A stretch of 64,000 nt of DNA, from positions 682,001 through 746,000 of the forward strand of contig JAHLMK010000018.1 of the NCBI GenBank assembly GCA_019915135.1, read 5' to 3'. The DNA comes from Strobilurus pachycystidiatus. Taxonomy: Eukaryota > Basidiomycota > Agaricomycetes > Agaricales > Physalacriaceae. The notes under the pieces were generated by a model. The model was not told the origin of the DNA and searched no databases. It saw only the letters and a list, made by a program, of their open reading frames with translations. Positions 12,825-22,602 of this stretch are shown here, piece after piece (position 1 is the first letter of the stretch; each line of letters begins with the position of its first letter). Both the position numbers and the translations under genes were made by a program.

Positions 12825-12956
12825 AATGTATTATTATCTGTATTTAGTCGTAAGTATCACTTGATATTTCTTTTTGATCTATAACGAAGCTTTCAGTAAA
12901 TCTTGAGCGTGTCTTGATGTAGTATGAGCAAGATATATATTGGTGCAGATACAGTC

Positions 12957-13910
12957 TATTGGACGTTGATTCGGAAGAGTGCGCACTGCGAACTACCCTT
13001 AGATTTGAGGATTTTGGCCGAATTTTCATAAAACTTGTACATGTCTACGCAAGAACAGGTCCTTGAGTTGTACTTTAATTTCTATTTAGAAGGGTCCATG
13101 ACTGTTTTCATGGCACGTGGCACACTTTCTTCTTGTCCGTTGCCCATGACCAGCGCGTCGCGAGGAGCGTAGACACAATCTTCACAATGCCTAGGCTGCC
13201 CCGTCGTTGGTAATCAACTCTCGGATCTACGGATTGCCATTTTGCGAGCTCCCGCCACTTTCTCTGCCAGTGCTGGAGAACAACTGCGTCTTTGTTGATA
13301 ATTCTTGGTGCGTCATCTGATTCTGCGACCACATTCATGCAAGTTGATCTAAGTATTCGCGTTTGTAGGTGCTCGAAGGGCGGTAGGATTTCTTTCAACA
13401 CCCCAAATTAAGTTCGAAGCTGTCTCAAGTCAGTCATCGGCATATGCAGAAGGTGTAGCACTCGTATTATCAATGTCGCGGACCCGTCCGACCACCCGAA
13501 TAACGCGTGATGCTTGTAGATGTGCGTCTCTTTGGACAGGAAGACCGCGGCCACTGGTACTTCGACGCTTTTTTTGGAGCGAACACAATGCGAAATTCTC
13601 TACTGTAGCCCTGTGCTTCAGTCCTACATTCTTAAGCTCCACACCAAACACGACACACGCCACCATAATTGAGTTGTTGCATTCATCTCGAAAGATGAGA
13701 ATTCCCGCCACAATCACCCTGCTACTCGCAAAGCCGAACCCACAGTGATTATCTCAAATGTTCCGGATGCTCTCCTAGACTGGATCTGCGTCTCTCTTGT
13801 TTGAGTGAGCAGCGATCATCAACGGACTTACAATTTATTGTGCACAAGAGAACAACAGTAGCTTTACCATAAAAGCATTCGCACTTTTGCGCCCACCGAA
13901 CACCTCGAAA
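12957..13910. other. Intergenic, no supported gene
   Basis: Roughly 950 bp between the Harbinger right end and the next gene. A 97-codon minus-strand frame (13401-13108, containing LQHWQRKWRELAKW) has no domain and no start context worth calling. I see nothing else of note. Confidence 0.4.
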
Positions 13911-15186
13911 ATGTTTGTCAAATCCACGAGGATTCGGCGCCGCGAACGGTATTGGATCAAACACTACTTCCTCTTGTATGCGATGGGCTACAGGTTACGC
14001 CCGCGATACCACCCCGACTTCGAGAGCGACCCCAGCCTTGGAACCGATCCAAACCTTGTAGCACCGTGGCGTCACACCGAGGCATGCGATATGTCCCTTC
14101 GACGACCTGTAAGCCCGATCTTTCTACGGTCCACTCGTTTGCTCACATACTCGTACTTTAGCATGGCCACATCGTCGACGCAGTTCGCACCAAGGATAGG
14201 AAGCTCGTCGTTCTTCGCCGAGTTCAGTCCGCCGAGGAAGAGTCCATTCTGGAGAGACTATACGAAGTGAAGAACAATGCGCTCTATACGGTTCCCATCT
14301 TGGACTGGCTGACGTTCGACACTAAACCCATACTGGTTATGCCCATGATGGAGGACTTTGGGACCCCAGTGGCGAGACGGCGCAGTGATTGCGTCGACGC
14401 CATTCGTCAGATATTACAGGTGTGGCTTGTTTGTTACAAGTGCAACTCAAAGACTTGACTCAATGTCTTCAAAGGGTCTGACGTCCATGCACGCCCATAA
14501 AATCGTTCACAAGTATGTTCCTCTGAACCATCTCCCTCTGGCTAGTCCTGACTTGGACACGTCGCAGTAAAATCGACCACACCAACATCGTCCAAGACAC
14601 TTCACACTCCAACAAACCCTTATACTACTTTATCGGTTTCGAAAATGCCGGCTATCATCCCTTGGGGCAACAAAACCCTTTGTCTACAATTCTCCTATTA
14701 GAAGGGGACGAAAGCGCCCCGCCGAACGAGGCTGCAGCAAACGTCTACGGTCTGGGGAATGTGCGATTCCAGTCGGTGAACGCTTTCCGACTGGATGTCT
14801 ACCAAGCTGGGAGGAACATCATCAAGCACCGGTTCGTCGATGTATGTCCGATTTCGGAGGGTGACGGGTAGTCGTTGACTGATTATACACGTCCTCAGCG
14901 ATACGATGGCCTAGACTTTCTCTCACCGCTCGTAGAGAGGATGACCACTGACGAGACGATTACGGCCAAAGAGGCGTTACGCATGCTGGATCGCCTTGCT
15001 CGAGAGTCGCGAGCAAGCCTCTCGCAGACGTGGTGGACAGAGTGTCTTTGGCAGAAGGACACTTCGACGACCAAGACACGCTCGACTAGTCAAGGTCCAA
15101 TCATGCGATTGATTAAGCGACAGTTGTGCTGGCAGAAAGTGGGAAGGGTTATAACGCAGTGTCTCAGGGCGTTTCCATTACTATAG
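13911..15186 (+). CDS. Agaricomycete kinase-like protein, catalytically degenerate
   Basis: Five exons (13911-14108, 14162-14419, 14475-14512, 14568-14841, 14899-15186) give 351 residues in one frame. The opening RERYWIKHYFLLYAMGYRLRPRY is the family's N-terminal signature, repeated in the gene at 25622. The kinase fold is traceable: PILDWLTFDTKPILVMPMM (hinge), AIRQILQGLTSMHAHKIVH (helix E and catalytic loop), YYFIGFENAG in place of DFG, and a C-lobe YDGLDFLSPLVERM. Key residues are lost. The VAIK lysine is Arg (VVLRRV), HRD reads HNK, and DFG reads GFE. It is therefore a pseudokinase or a decaying copy. The frame is open, which favours an expressed non-catalytic protein. Its biological role is unknown. 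Confidence 0.75.
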
Positions 15187-16600
15187 ATTCCGATGTACTA
15201 CAGCCATTAATTGAGAAATACCTATAGAACACACGAAGTAACTTGCATGCCTTGATGGTACGATTGGGTATTGGCACGGTTGAGTACTTTACTCGAACAG
15301 AAAAGAAAGTCCAGATAATGATATACACCTGATGCTAAATTATCTACGCTCAGCCTGCGAACATCTTCGTCAATACCTTGGGACCACAAGCAAGAATTGA
15401 CTCACAATCAAACATCGGGCAGGGGTATGGTGCGCAACTCTGGAGCGTATAGGACATGCACATTACACAGACGTCGTTCCTTGGCTGGTGGTTCGTCCGC
15501 CTGTGCATCCCAGTCCATTGCTCGCTTGCGAGACTTGGATTGTGGCGGCACTGCTGTTTTCTCTCCATCTCTGCCCTTTGCTTTCCGTAGCTTAGCCTTC
15601 CTTCGCCTGTCTTTCGAGCTGGTTGGCAAGTTCTTTGGTCTTGGCACTTTCTTTGGGTGTGAGGCTACGTGAACCTCGCGGTTGTGCTTCCACTTTGCAT
15701 TCAAGGCCGCGAGAAGCTGTGTACCATCTCAACGAACAAAGTATGGGACAAGCAGCTTCCAGGACGTACTGCGTCGGACATGCCTATACATCCGGTTGAA
15801 GAAGATCAGTGAATATCTGAGGCAAAACGATGTGGTACGTGCCGTCTGTCTTCAAGTCTTCGTTGGCCTGTGCACACGAAGTATGTTCTGCATGCGAGGT
15901 TAGCGTCACCCAGGAGTTAGCTGCTGTTGTTACAGACCACAAGGCAGTTCGCCATAGAAACTCATAGGTGGTGTGCATAGCGTAGACATGAGTGACGACC
16001 AGAGTACAGTCGATGGGGAGGAGAGAGTGAGATGAAGACAGAGCCTGAGCTCAGGCTACGCTTTTGAACAAGAGTACTGATCCGGAGTCCCTGCTAGTAC
16101 TTCGGAATCCAAAACGAGTATAACAGCTCGGAGCAAGGTAACGACAGATTTGGTCGGGGGCCTTCTTCCGGTGGTGTCTCGTTAGAACTTAGGACTGGCC
16201 ATCTCGTTATCCTTTGTTGTGATGTTTGTAGCATAGTTCACCACTGGAAGTAGGAGGCAGTCTTTATAAAGCATAGCTGCAATACGATATAATGCCGCCA
16301 CACTTCAAACGCAGGAAGGATAGCGGGAAAGGCAAGTGTCGACCGGCGGCGCATCATCGGGGTAAGGATGGAATTTGCAATAGCGGACCGCAGTCGGAAT
16401 TCGTGTCTCGACGACTTTCTCACGAGACACCATGCATCCGACGTGTCATCTTGTCCTTACCCACTCGCGCGCTCCCCTTGCCGGCACTGCCATCGGTGAG
16501 CGCGACGTACGCGGCGATGATGAGACACAGCTAAAGGGTTTCACGCAGATCTGAACGGCGCCGAATGCAGTGAGCGGCTTTGAACACAACACCGACGACG
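15187..16600. other. Intergenic with a possible small or broken minus-strand gene
   Basis: About 1.4 kb before ALG5. A minus-strand frame at 15704-15408 encodes a basic, lysine-rich stretch (KKVPRPKNLPTSSKDRRRK) ending PELRTIPLPDV. Another at 15978-15784 (FLWRTALWSVTTAANSWVT) could be an upstream exon of the same gene, but no clean splice joins them. I recognise no family. The remainder shows no features. Confidence 0.3.
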
Positions 16601-17733
16601 ATGGACACCAACACTCTCCTCTACGCGGGCGGGGCGATCCTGGCGGGCGGATTGGCTACGGTGAGCCTCTTTTTCGCGTCATTCTGCGTGATGAACACCC
16701 GTTTCATCCTTGTTCTTCGAGCTGCGGGCCATCGGCAACGATGTGCGCCACGGTGCTGACGACGACATTGGGTCAGGCTACGTCCTGTACTGAACATCCG
16801 CCTCTTATCTGTTGCTTGAGCGCTTTCTGACACGACTTGCAGGCATATGCTCTCCTTGTAATATGGACTCCAGACCCCATCGTCACCCATGATTCCGAAA
16901 AGAAATACCGCTCTGCCAAGTCGCCGACAACCCCAAAGCCGCTCACCAGGCTGTCCGCACCGAGCACCGTCGACCTCACCGTCGTTATCCCCGCCTTCAA
17001 TGAGACCGAGCGCCTCCCCATCATGCTTGCCCAGGCCGTCGATCATCTCACCTCCAAAAAGCTCCATTCATTTGAAATTCTCATCGTGGACGACGGCTCG
17101 ACGGATGGGACGACCGACGAGTCGCTCAAGCTCGCCGCCACGTACCCCGCCTGCGACATCCGCGTGGTCACGCTCGAAAAGAACCTCGGCAAAGGCGGAG
17201 CAGTCCGTCACGGCATGCTCTATTCCAGCGGAGAGCGGCTCCTCATGGTCGATGCCGACGGCGCGAGCCGTTTCGACGACCTCGAGCTCCTCTGGAAGGC
17301 AATGGACAAGATCGCACCCAACAACGGCGCCGGCGTCGTCGTCGGCAGCCGCGCACACCTCGTCAAGACAGCGGCGGTCGTCAAGCGCTCCTTCATCCGC
17401 AACGTCCTCATGTACGGACTCCACACCATCCTGCGCATCGTCGGCGTTGGCCACATCCGCGATACGCAGTGCGGCTTCAAGCTGTTCTCGCGAAAGGCCG
17501 CGCAGCAGATGTTTCCCCTTCAGCATCTCGCGACATGGATATTCGACGTGGAGCTGCTACTTCTCGCCAAGCAGCTCTCTATACCAGTGGCGGAGGTGCC
17601 GATAGACTGGCATGAGGTTCCAGGTAGCAAACTCAACGTAGTCACCGCGTCTTTGCAGATGCTGAGGGATCTGCTGGTCGTAAGAGCGAATCTCCTGCTC
17701 GGCAGGTGGACAGTAAAGTCAAGACAATCATAG
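16601..17733 (+). CDS. ALG5: Dolichyl-phosphate beta-glucosyltransferase (ALG5)
   Basis: Two exons: 16601-16660 (the N-terminal membrane anchor) and 16843-17733. The 182-bp intron is long for this genome. The product has 316 residues, close to yeast Alg5. The short N-terminal helix (LLYAGGAILAGGLATAYAL) anchors it in the ER membrane. The GT-A/GT2 domain shows VVIPAFNETERLP, EILIVDDGSTDGTTD (UDP-glucose binding), NLGKGGAVRHGM, LMVDADGASRFDDLE (metal-binding DAD), VVGSRAHL, and the family-specific IRDTQCGFKLFSR, TWIFDVELL and PIDWHEVPGSK. It transfers glucose from UDP-glucose to dolichyl phosphate, supplying the ALG6/8/10 steps of N-glycan assembly. No damage is visible. Confidence 0.95.
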
Positions 17734-17847
17734 CTTTATTGTACTAATTTACTTGTTATTATATTCCAGACGCCATGATTGTGCCTACAGCAAAATCTCA
17801 GTCTGTTTGAGAGTAATCTTTGGCGAGGTATATATACTTCGGTCAAA

Positions 17848-19525
17848 TCAGCAAGGCAAATCGATACTACGTTCGCCTTCGGGTGACCATTCTACGGGTA
17901 GGTCCTCAAGCCATGGATGTTCCAGCAGCTCTGCGGCTGACGGGCGCTCATCTATGTCGGTCAACATCGCAGAGATAAAGTCGCCAATGCCGTTGTAGCC
18001 TTGGATATACTGTAACATGTACGGTATCTGTTTCCTGTCGCGCTAAACATCCCGTCAACCTACTGGCTTGGGTGGGTTTCATTGAGAAACACCGACCTGA
18101 AATGTGTGCATAGCTTGGAAGTAAATTTCTTGCTGCCAAGGACCTGTAGCCAAGTAGAGAAGGGAGATACCAAGAGACCAGATATCGCTCTTCGAGTCTC
18201 CAGCCGGCGGATCCTCCAGTAGCTCAGGTGCAGTATAGAAAGACGACCTCGAGCAAGGCCCACTGAAACTACAATCGAAATCAATTCCAAGATTCAGAGG
18301 TTCATCGTCTTCCGTAAAGTTCAGATGGCAGTCGTCGCATTTTGATACTACATGCCATTCATATTTCAGCGCTAGACAAAAAAATTGGAACACACACGTA
18401 CTGTGTATCTCCGGGAACTTGTAGTCCAAAATCTTGACGTTGTAATCCGCGTCCATAATGATGTGGTCCAAGTCGAGTTCGCAGTGCATCAGATGGTACG
18501 TCTGGTTGTGCAAGAGTCCTCGCAGGACTTGCGTAGCTATGACCTTGAGCAGATGGTCAGACATCGGCGCCTGGTGAAATTCGTTCAGCCATTCTCGAAG
18601 CGAACGCCCCGTCACGTATTCTTGTAGGACCAAAAAGAAGTACATTCCATCGCATTGGGTCGTCTCTATCATGAACGAGAACCATCAGCTTCGGAACGTG
18701 CGATGAACGAGTCCAGTCGACTGACGCGTGGCAATGACCTTCGCGAACTTGTCGTGCATGCCAAGTTCCCTCACGATGACCGCATCGTCCTCCAATCCCT
18801 GCAAAGTCGACGCATAGTCCTCGCCCGTTGGGATCTCCGATGCCACGACAGCGCAGAATTCGAGTTGCCCCGTCTCGGGCTTCTTTAAGCGTCCTAGGAA
18901 GATTTTCGAACACGAGCTCTCTCCGAGTTTCTCGCCAATGTCAAGTCGGACGCCTTCATGACATGACAAGTTAGTTGTGGGAATGGTGGGCCGGGAATGG
19001 GCGCGATGAACTGACCAGGAAACTCCCCTATGTCGGTCGAATACTTACGCATGTCTAATGGGAAGTAGTCACTTGATGTCACCATGAGTTCGGATTTGAG
19101 TGGTCGGCGACTGAAACGCGTTTAAGGTGAGGAGCTGAAAGCAAGGCAAGCACTCACCATGCCTCCACGAACATCTCTCTCGCGTACTTGTTTTTCTCGG
19201 ATTGCATTCTGACATGACAAGCCGGTCAACGACCAGACACAACGAATACAGAAGCTAGCGACGCACTGCATATCTTCTCTGGACTGTTGAACCTCTTGGC
19301 AGATCGTCCGCGCCTCACGCGACGCTTCCAGTGTTTCATCTTCTAGCATGTACACATCGATAGCGAATCTATTTCCTGTCAGCCGAAAACGCGACAATCA
19401 ACGCCACAGAACGCGTACGCGAGCGAGGCGAGACGATATTCCTCCGCCAGGTCCGGGTCAGGTTCCATTCTTATATCGTCATTGAGGGCCTTGATGAGGG
19501 TCTGTGCTTTCTGGATTGGTTTCAT
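17848..19525 (-). CDS. Pseudokinase, tandem paralog A
   Basis: Multi-exon minus-strand gene starting at the ATG at 19525 (MKPIQKAQTLIKALNDDI). Splices that preserve frame lead through AIDVYMLEDETLEASREAR and KNKYAREMFVEAW into a kinase fold: LDIGEKLGESSCSKIFLG (glycine loop, degenerate), YFFLVLQEYVTGRSLREWL (hinge), MHCELDLDHIIMD at the catalytic loop, VKILDYKFPEI at the DFG position and WSLGISLLYLATGPW in helix F. All three catalytic hallmarks are gone: the VAIK lysine (AVVAS), HRD (HCE) and DFG (DYK). Its N-terminal helical domain is shared with the active neighbour at 20050-21737, so this is a duplicated and diverged copy. Structure-only signalling is possible. Confidence 0.75.
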
Positions 19526-20049
19526 CGAGGAAGGGGTCTAGAAGAGAGTGGATTGTGATTTAGTGGTTAAGTGAGCGCCTCTTTCTGGGCTTATAGGTGT
19601 GACTTACGTCCTATCATGGAACAATGGACACGGCATCTTAGTCTCCATCTGAAAGAGAACAACAACAGGACAGCAACAGCAACAGCAGACGGAACCGAAT
19701 TCAGGACAATTGGACGTGATGGTCTCTGAGCAAGGAATGAATTGTCCGAGTTTGGCATCGATGCCGGTAAACACCGCCTCATGTAGGACCTTGCGACATG
19801 AACTAATGTCCACGACGGACAGGGAACATCACCTGCATGTATCATTCAATGAAGGGTGTCAACCGAGTTCATTCAATGAGTACTGTATTTTATTACATTG
19901 GCATTGATCCTCTCTTAACAGGAGAATCGACGGGTCATCACTACTTTACATCCTGTACTACTGCTACAACACAATTGTCCGTTTTTTCATGAGTTTTCAA
20001 TAATAATCTCCCAGGCCCAATCCCCAAAATACATACGATAGCGCCACAA
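19526..20049. other. Intergenic between kinase paralogs
   Basis: 524 bp with no supported coding frame. A CAG/CAA-like low-complexity run (aacaacaacaggacagcaac) lies near 19660-19690. Promoter of paralog A is expected here. Confidence 0.35.
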
Positions 20050-21737
20050 TCACAGAGCAGCCAAAACCGGGTCGCGCAGCCAAGGATGTTGGAGAAGAGA
20101 TTTCGCGGACGGACGCTCTTCGGGGTTCCAAGTTAGCATGGCATCGATGAAATCGCCCAAGCTGCCTTGAAGGTCGCCCGTCGCTTCGTACATGAGTTCC
20201 CAATTCCGCTAATGGAATAAAGTCAGTACTGACGAACAATGTGGACATGCTGAGCTTACCTGATAATCGTCTGGACCATCCCATCGGAAATTGCGGATTT
20301 CCGGCCATGGGCCTGTGAGGAGGAAGAGCAGAGTAGCGCCGAGGGCCCAAACGTCGGCTTTGGGCGACCACCTGCCGCTACACACGACTTCCGGGGCGAG
20401 GAAGTTTGGTGTTCCCGAGGTGGAGACGGTGGGGAACTCTTCGTCGTAATCCTCCTCGAGCGGGGCTAAAGAATGAGTTGGTGAGAACGAGATGGACGTG
20501 GGGTGGGAAAAGAACGAACTAAAGATACAAAAGCCAAAGTCGATGATCTTGATGTTGTTATGGTTGTCAAGGATGATGTTCGAGGGCTTGATGTCCCGAT
20601 GAATGCGACCGAGGGATTGCAAGTGGGTGAGACCTTCGAGGGTCTGCTTCGCAATACGCCGGACCAATAGTTCGGGGAAGGGCTTTTCCTCGGACAGGTA
20701 TCGATCCAGCCAGTCTTCAAGCGAGCAGCCCTCGAGGTACTCCATCACAATGTAAAGGAATGTCTTGTCGCTATGATCATCGTGAACTTCTTCTACAGAA
20801 TCCATGATCCATCAGCATTCAGGATGCTATGTGCCCAGACCAGGAGGAAGAACTTACGTGAGGCAAAGAACGTGGGGAATCTGGGATGGCCTGAGAGGGT
20901 CTTCGACGCATAAATCTCATCGAGAGATTTGGCCCGCTCGCGTGCGCTCGAGATGTCAATTCGCTTGATGGCGCAAACCTCAACGTCGTCCGAGGCATCA
21001 CTTTGCATCAAACCCAGGAAGACCTGGCCAAAGGATCCTTCGGCTATTGAGGGACCAACGTACACCTTGCCGTCTATGAATGGCTGTGAGCGAGAATCAT
21101 TGGAGAACTCTGGAAGGGGCGCACTGGGGAGGTCATCAAGGTCGAAGGACATGGCTTCATCCGCGAAATAGTTCTGGGGGTGGGCAAGGATGTCCTCTTT
21201 CCTGGGGCGACCGCTGCGCAAAGATGAACCTCGTCAGCTGGATCTATAGGTAGCGGCCAAGGTAACCTACAGGTCATGTGCATAGCCTTCTCTGATGGCT
21301 CTCTTGAGCGTCGATTCAGTGCTGTGAGAAGTGCTGTCAGACTCCGGGCTTCGAGACAGGATATAGACAAACCGTAGATCAACGCGCGCGCTAGCAAGCT
21401 TGTTGCATAGTTTGAGGACATCGAGGTCGAGCTGGACCGCCTTCCCATCACCCAGTCTTGCCTTCTTGGCTGGTCTGGCGTGCAGGTCGGCGAGGTCGGC
21501 CCGGAGTCTATGCAGCGTGTTCAGAACGTGGCGCCACTAATTAAGACTAGTGCAGAGTACTCACTTGACAGCATACGCAGCGTATTTGGATGCCAAGTCT
21601 GGGTCATGTTCGCTCTTGATGTCGTTACTCAGCCCGGCTGATAGAGATTCTGCCTTTGAGAAGCCACTGCCGCAGGCCCTTGCCTTCAAGTTGGCAAGCG
21701 ACCTGGGTGTCCTAGAGAGCCGACGGTCCTGAACCAT
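20050..21737 (-). CDS. Serine/threonine protein kinase, tandem paralog B (active motifs)
   Basis: Minus strand, starting at the ATG at 21737 (MVQDRRLSRTPRSL) and ending at 20050. The N-terminal helical region (AESLSAGLSNDIKSEHDPD, DLDVLKLCNKLASARVDL) is shared with the paralogs on either side. The kinase domain is complete: VGPSIAEGSFGQVFLGLM (glycine loop), EVCAIKRIDIS (VAIK lysine), YIVMEYLEGCSLEDWL (hinge), IHRDIKPSNIILD (HRD), IKIIDFGFCIF (DFG), SGTPNFLAPEVV (activation segment and APE), ADVWALGATLLFLLTGPW, and NPEERPSAKSLLQHPWL at the C-lobe end. Several introns of about 50 bp interrupt it. This is the only copy of the three with all catalytic residues, so it is the likely functional parent. 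Confidence 0.85.
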
Positions 21738-22602
21738 GGCAGATCTCAAAGGAGAGAGAAGAGAAAGAAGAAAGAGACGGAGGAGGTGGGGAGGTGATGA
21801 AAACCAGGGATCGTCAGACCAACAAACGTTGCCTTTATGTCTTGAGAGAACACGCCATCAAAGATGCTGTTATGAAGGTACAGCAGCCAGGGCCGTCGTG
21901 ACACGATGCAATTGTTGCGTGTGTAATCGCGAAGGTCGCGAGGACAAAAAGACCCGAGGGGCGTCGAATACACGAGAACAAACGACAAAAGAGCCTGCCG
22001 CAGTCTGGATAAGCCCTCTTCCTAATTGGGCCACGTGAGAAAGTCAAGGCCGCCCAGGGTCGGCCGGCTCAAACAAGGCATTGCTTTACGCAGGCTTTAC
22101 GCGTATACGCAGCAGGCCAGGCAAGCCGATACTCCCGAGGTCTGTGCTGCTTCCTTCCATTTGTGTACTCTGTGTGTAACTCTCTGGTAACGTTGACAAG
22201 CCATGAACTGAGAGGATCTCCGGCGCAATTCACAATCTTTGTAGCCTTCCCCGAGAGATGTCGTGTAGGACTCGGACGTGCCAGTCGCATCGATCCGAAA
22301 GTAATTGCGAGTGTTTACGCGTCCCATACTATAGATCGGAAGACAACTTGGGTATGCCCACCATGCCCCGCGCATGCCTGAGTGAGTTTCAGGTATTCGT
22401 CATGCGTCATCATTACTCGAGACTTTTCACAATTCGTGCGCCTGTCCTGGACAAGGCCGGCCCTAGGCCTCCTCAAACAGACGTGCGTAACAGGCAAGCC
22501 GGTACGCACACGAGACTCGGAATTGACCTTCATATCTGACAAGACAGACGATGAACAATGTCATACAGCACGCTGACCCAATCTGATACACATTGCGCTA
22601 CA
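21738..22602. other. Intergenic with an MSH6-derived relic
   Basis: About 860 bp between paralogs B and C. The only recognisable sequence is a roughly 28-codon minus-strand relic of MSH6 at 22156-22239, listed separately. The rest contains no supported gene. Confidence 0.4.
22156..22239 (-). pseudogene. Short MSH6-like gene fragment
   Basis: The minus-strand translation contains KIV then, about 13 residues later, NVTRELHTEYTNG. The intact MSH6 gene in this window has KIV then [14 protein letters not shown] at 30840-30751, in the same order and with the same spacing. At DNA level the words caactctctggtaacgttg and taactctctggtaacgttg nearly match. It has no flanking coding context and is on the same strand as MSH6, 8.6 kb away. 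A partial duplication or fragment capture by a mobile element would explain it; the mechanism is not visible. Confidence 0.6.

Larger units (their letters stand above)
9771..12956 (+). mobile_element. PIF/Harbinger-type DNA transposon with two genes
   Basis: About 3.2 kb carrying a DDE nuclease gene (9934-11172) and a SANT/Myb-like companion gene (11537-12824), the hallmark pair of Harbinger elements. An imperfect inverted repeat brackets both genes: 9771-9799 on the left and 12929-12956 on the right (shared words GTATCYGCACC and TATATATC). The expected 3-bp TWA target duplication is not convincing: TTA precedes the left repeat and TAT follows the right one. Exact ends are therefore uncertain by a few bases. 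Both genes are open, so the element may be recent or still autonomous. Confidence 0.7.

Noticed and set aside
13108..13401. 97-codon minus-strand frame upstream of the kinase-like gene
   Set aside because: No recognisable domain, no splice partner and no promoter signal.
17068..17526. Minus-strand 152-codon frame within ALG5
   Set aside because: Antisense shadow of GC-rich third codon positions; no family and no introns or start context.
16889..17605. Long second plus-strand open frame (238 codons) over ALG5
   Set aside because: It overlaps the ALG5 frame, is extremely rich in Ser/Pro/Arg, and has no domain; it is a GC-driven shadow of a certain gene.
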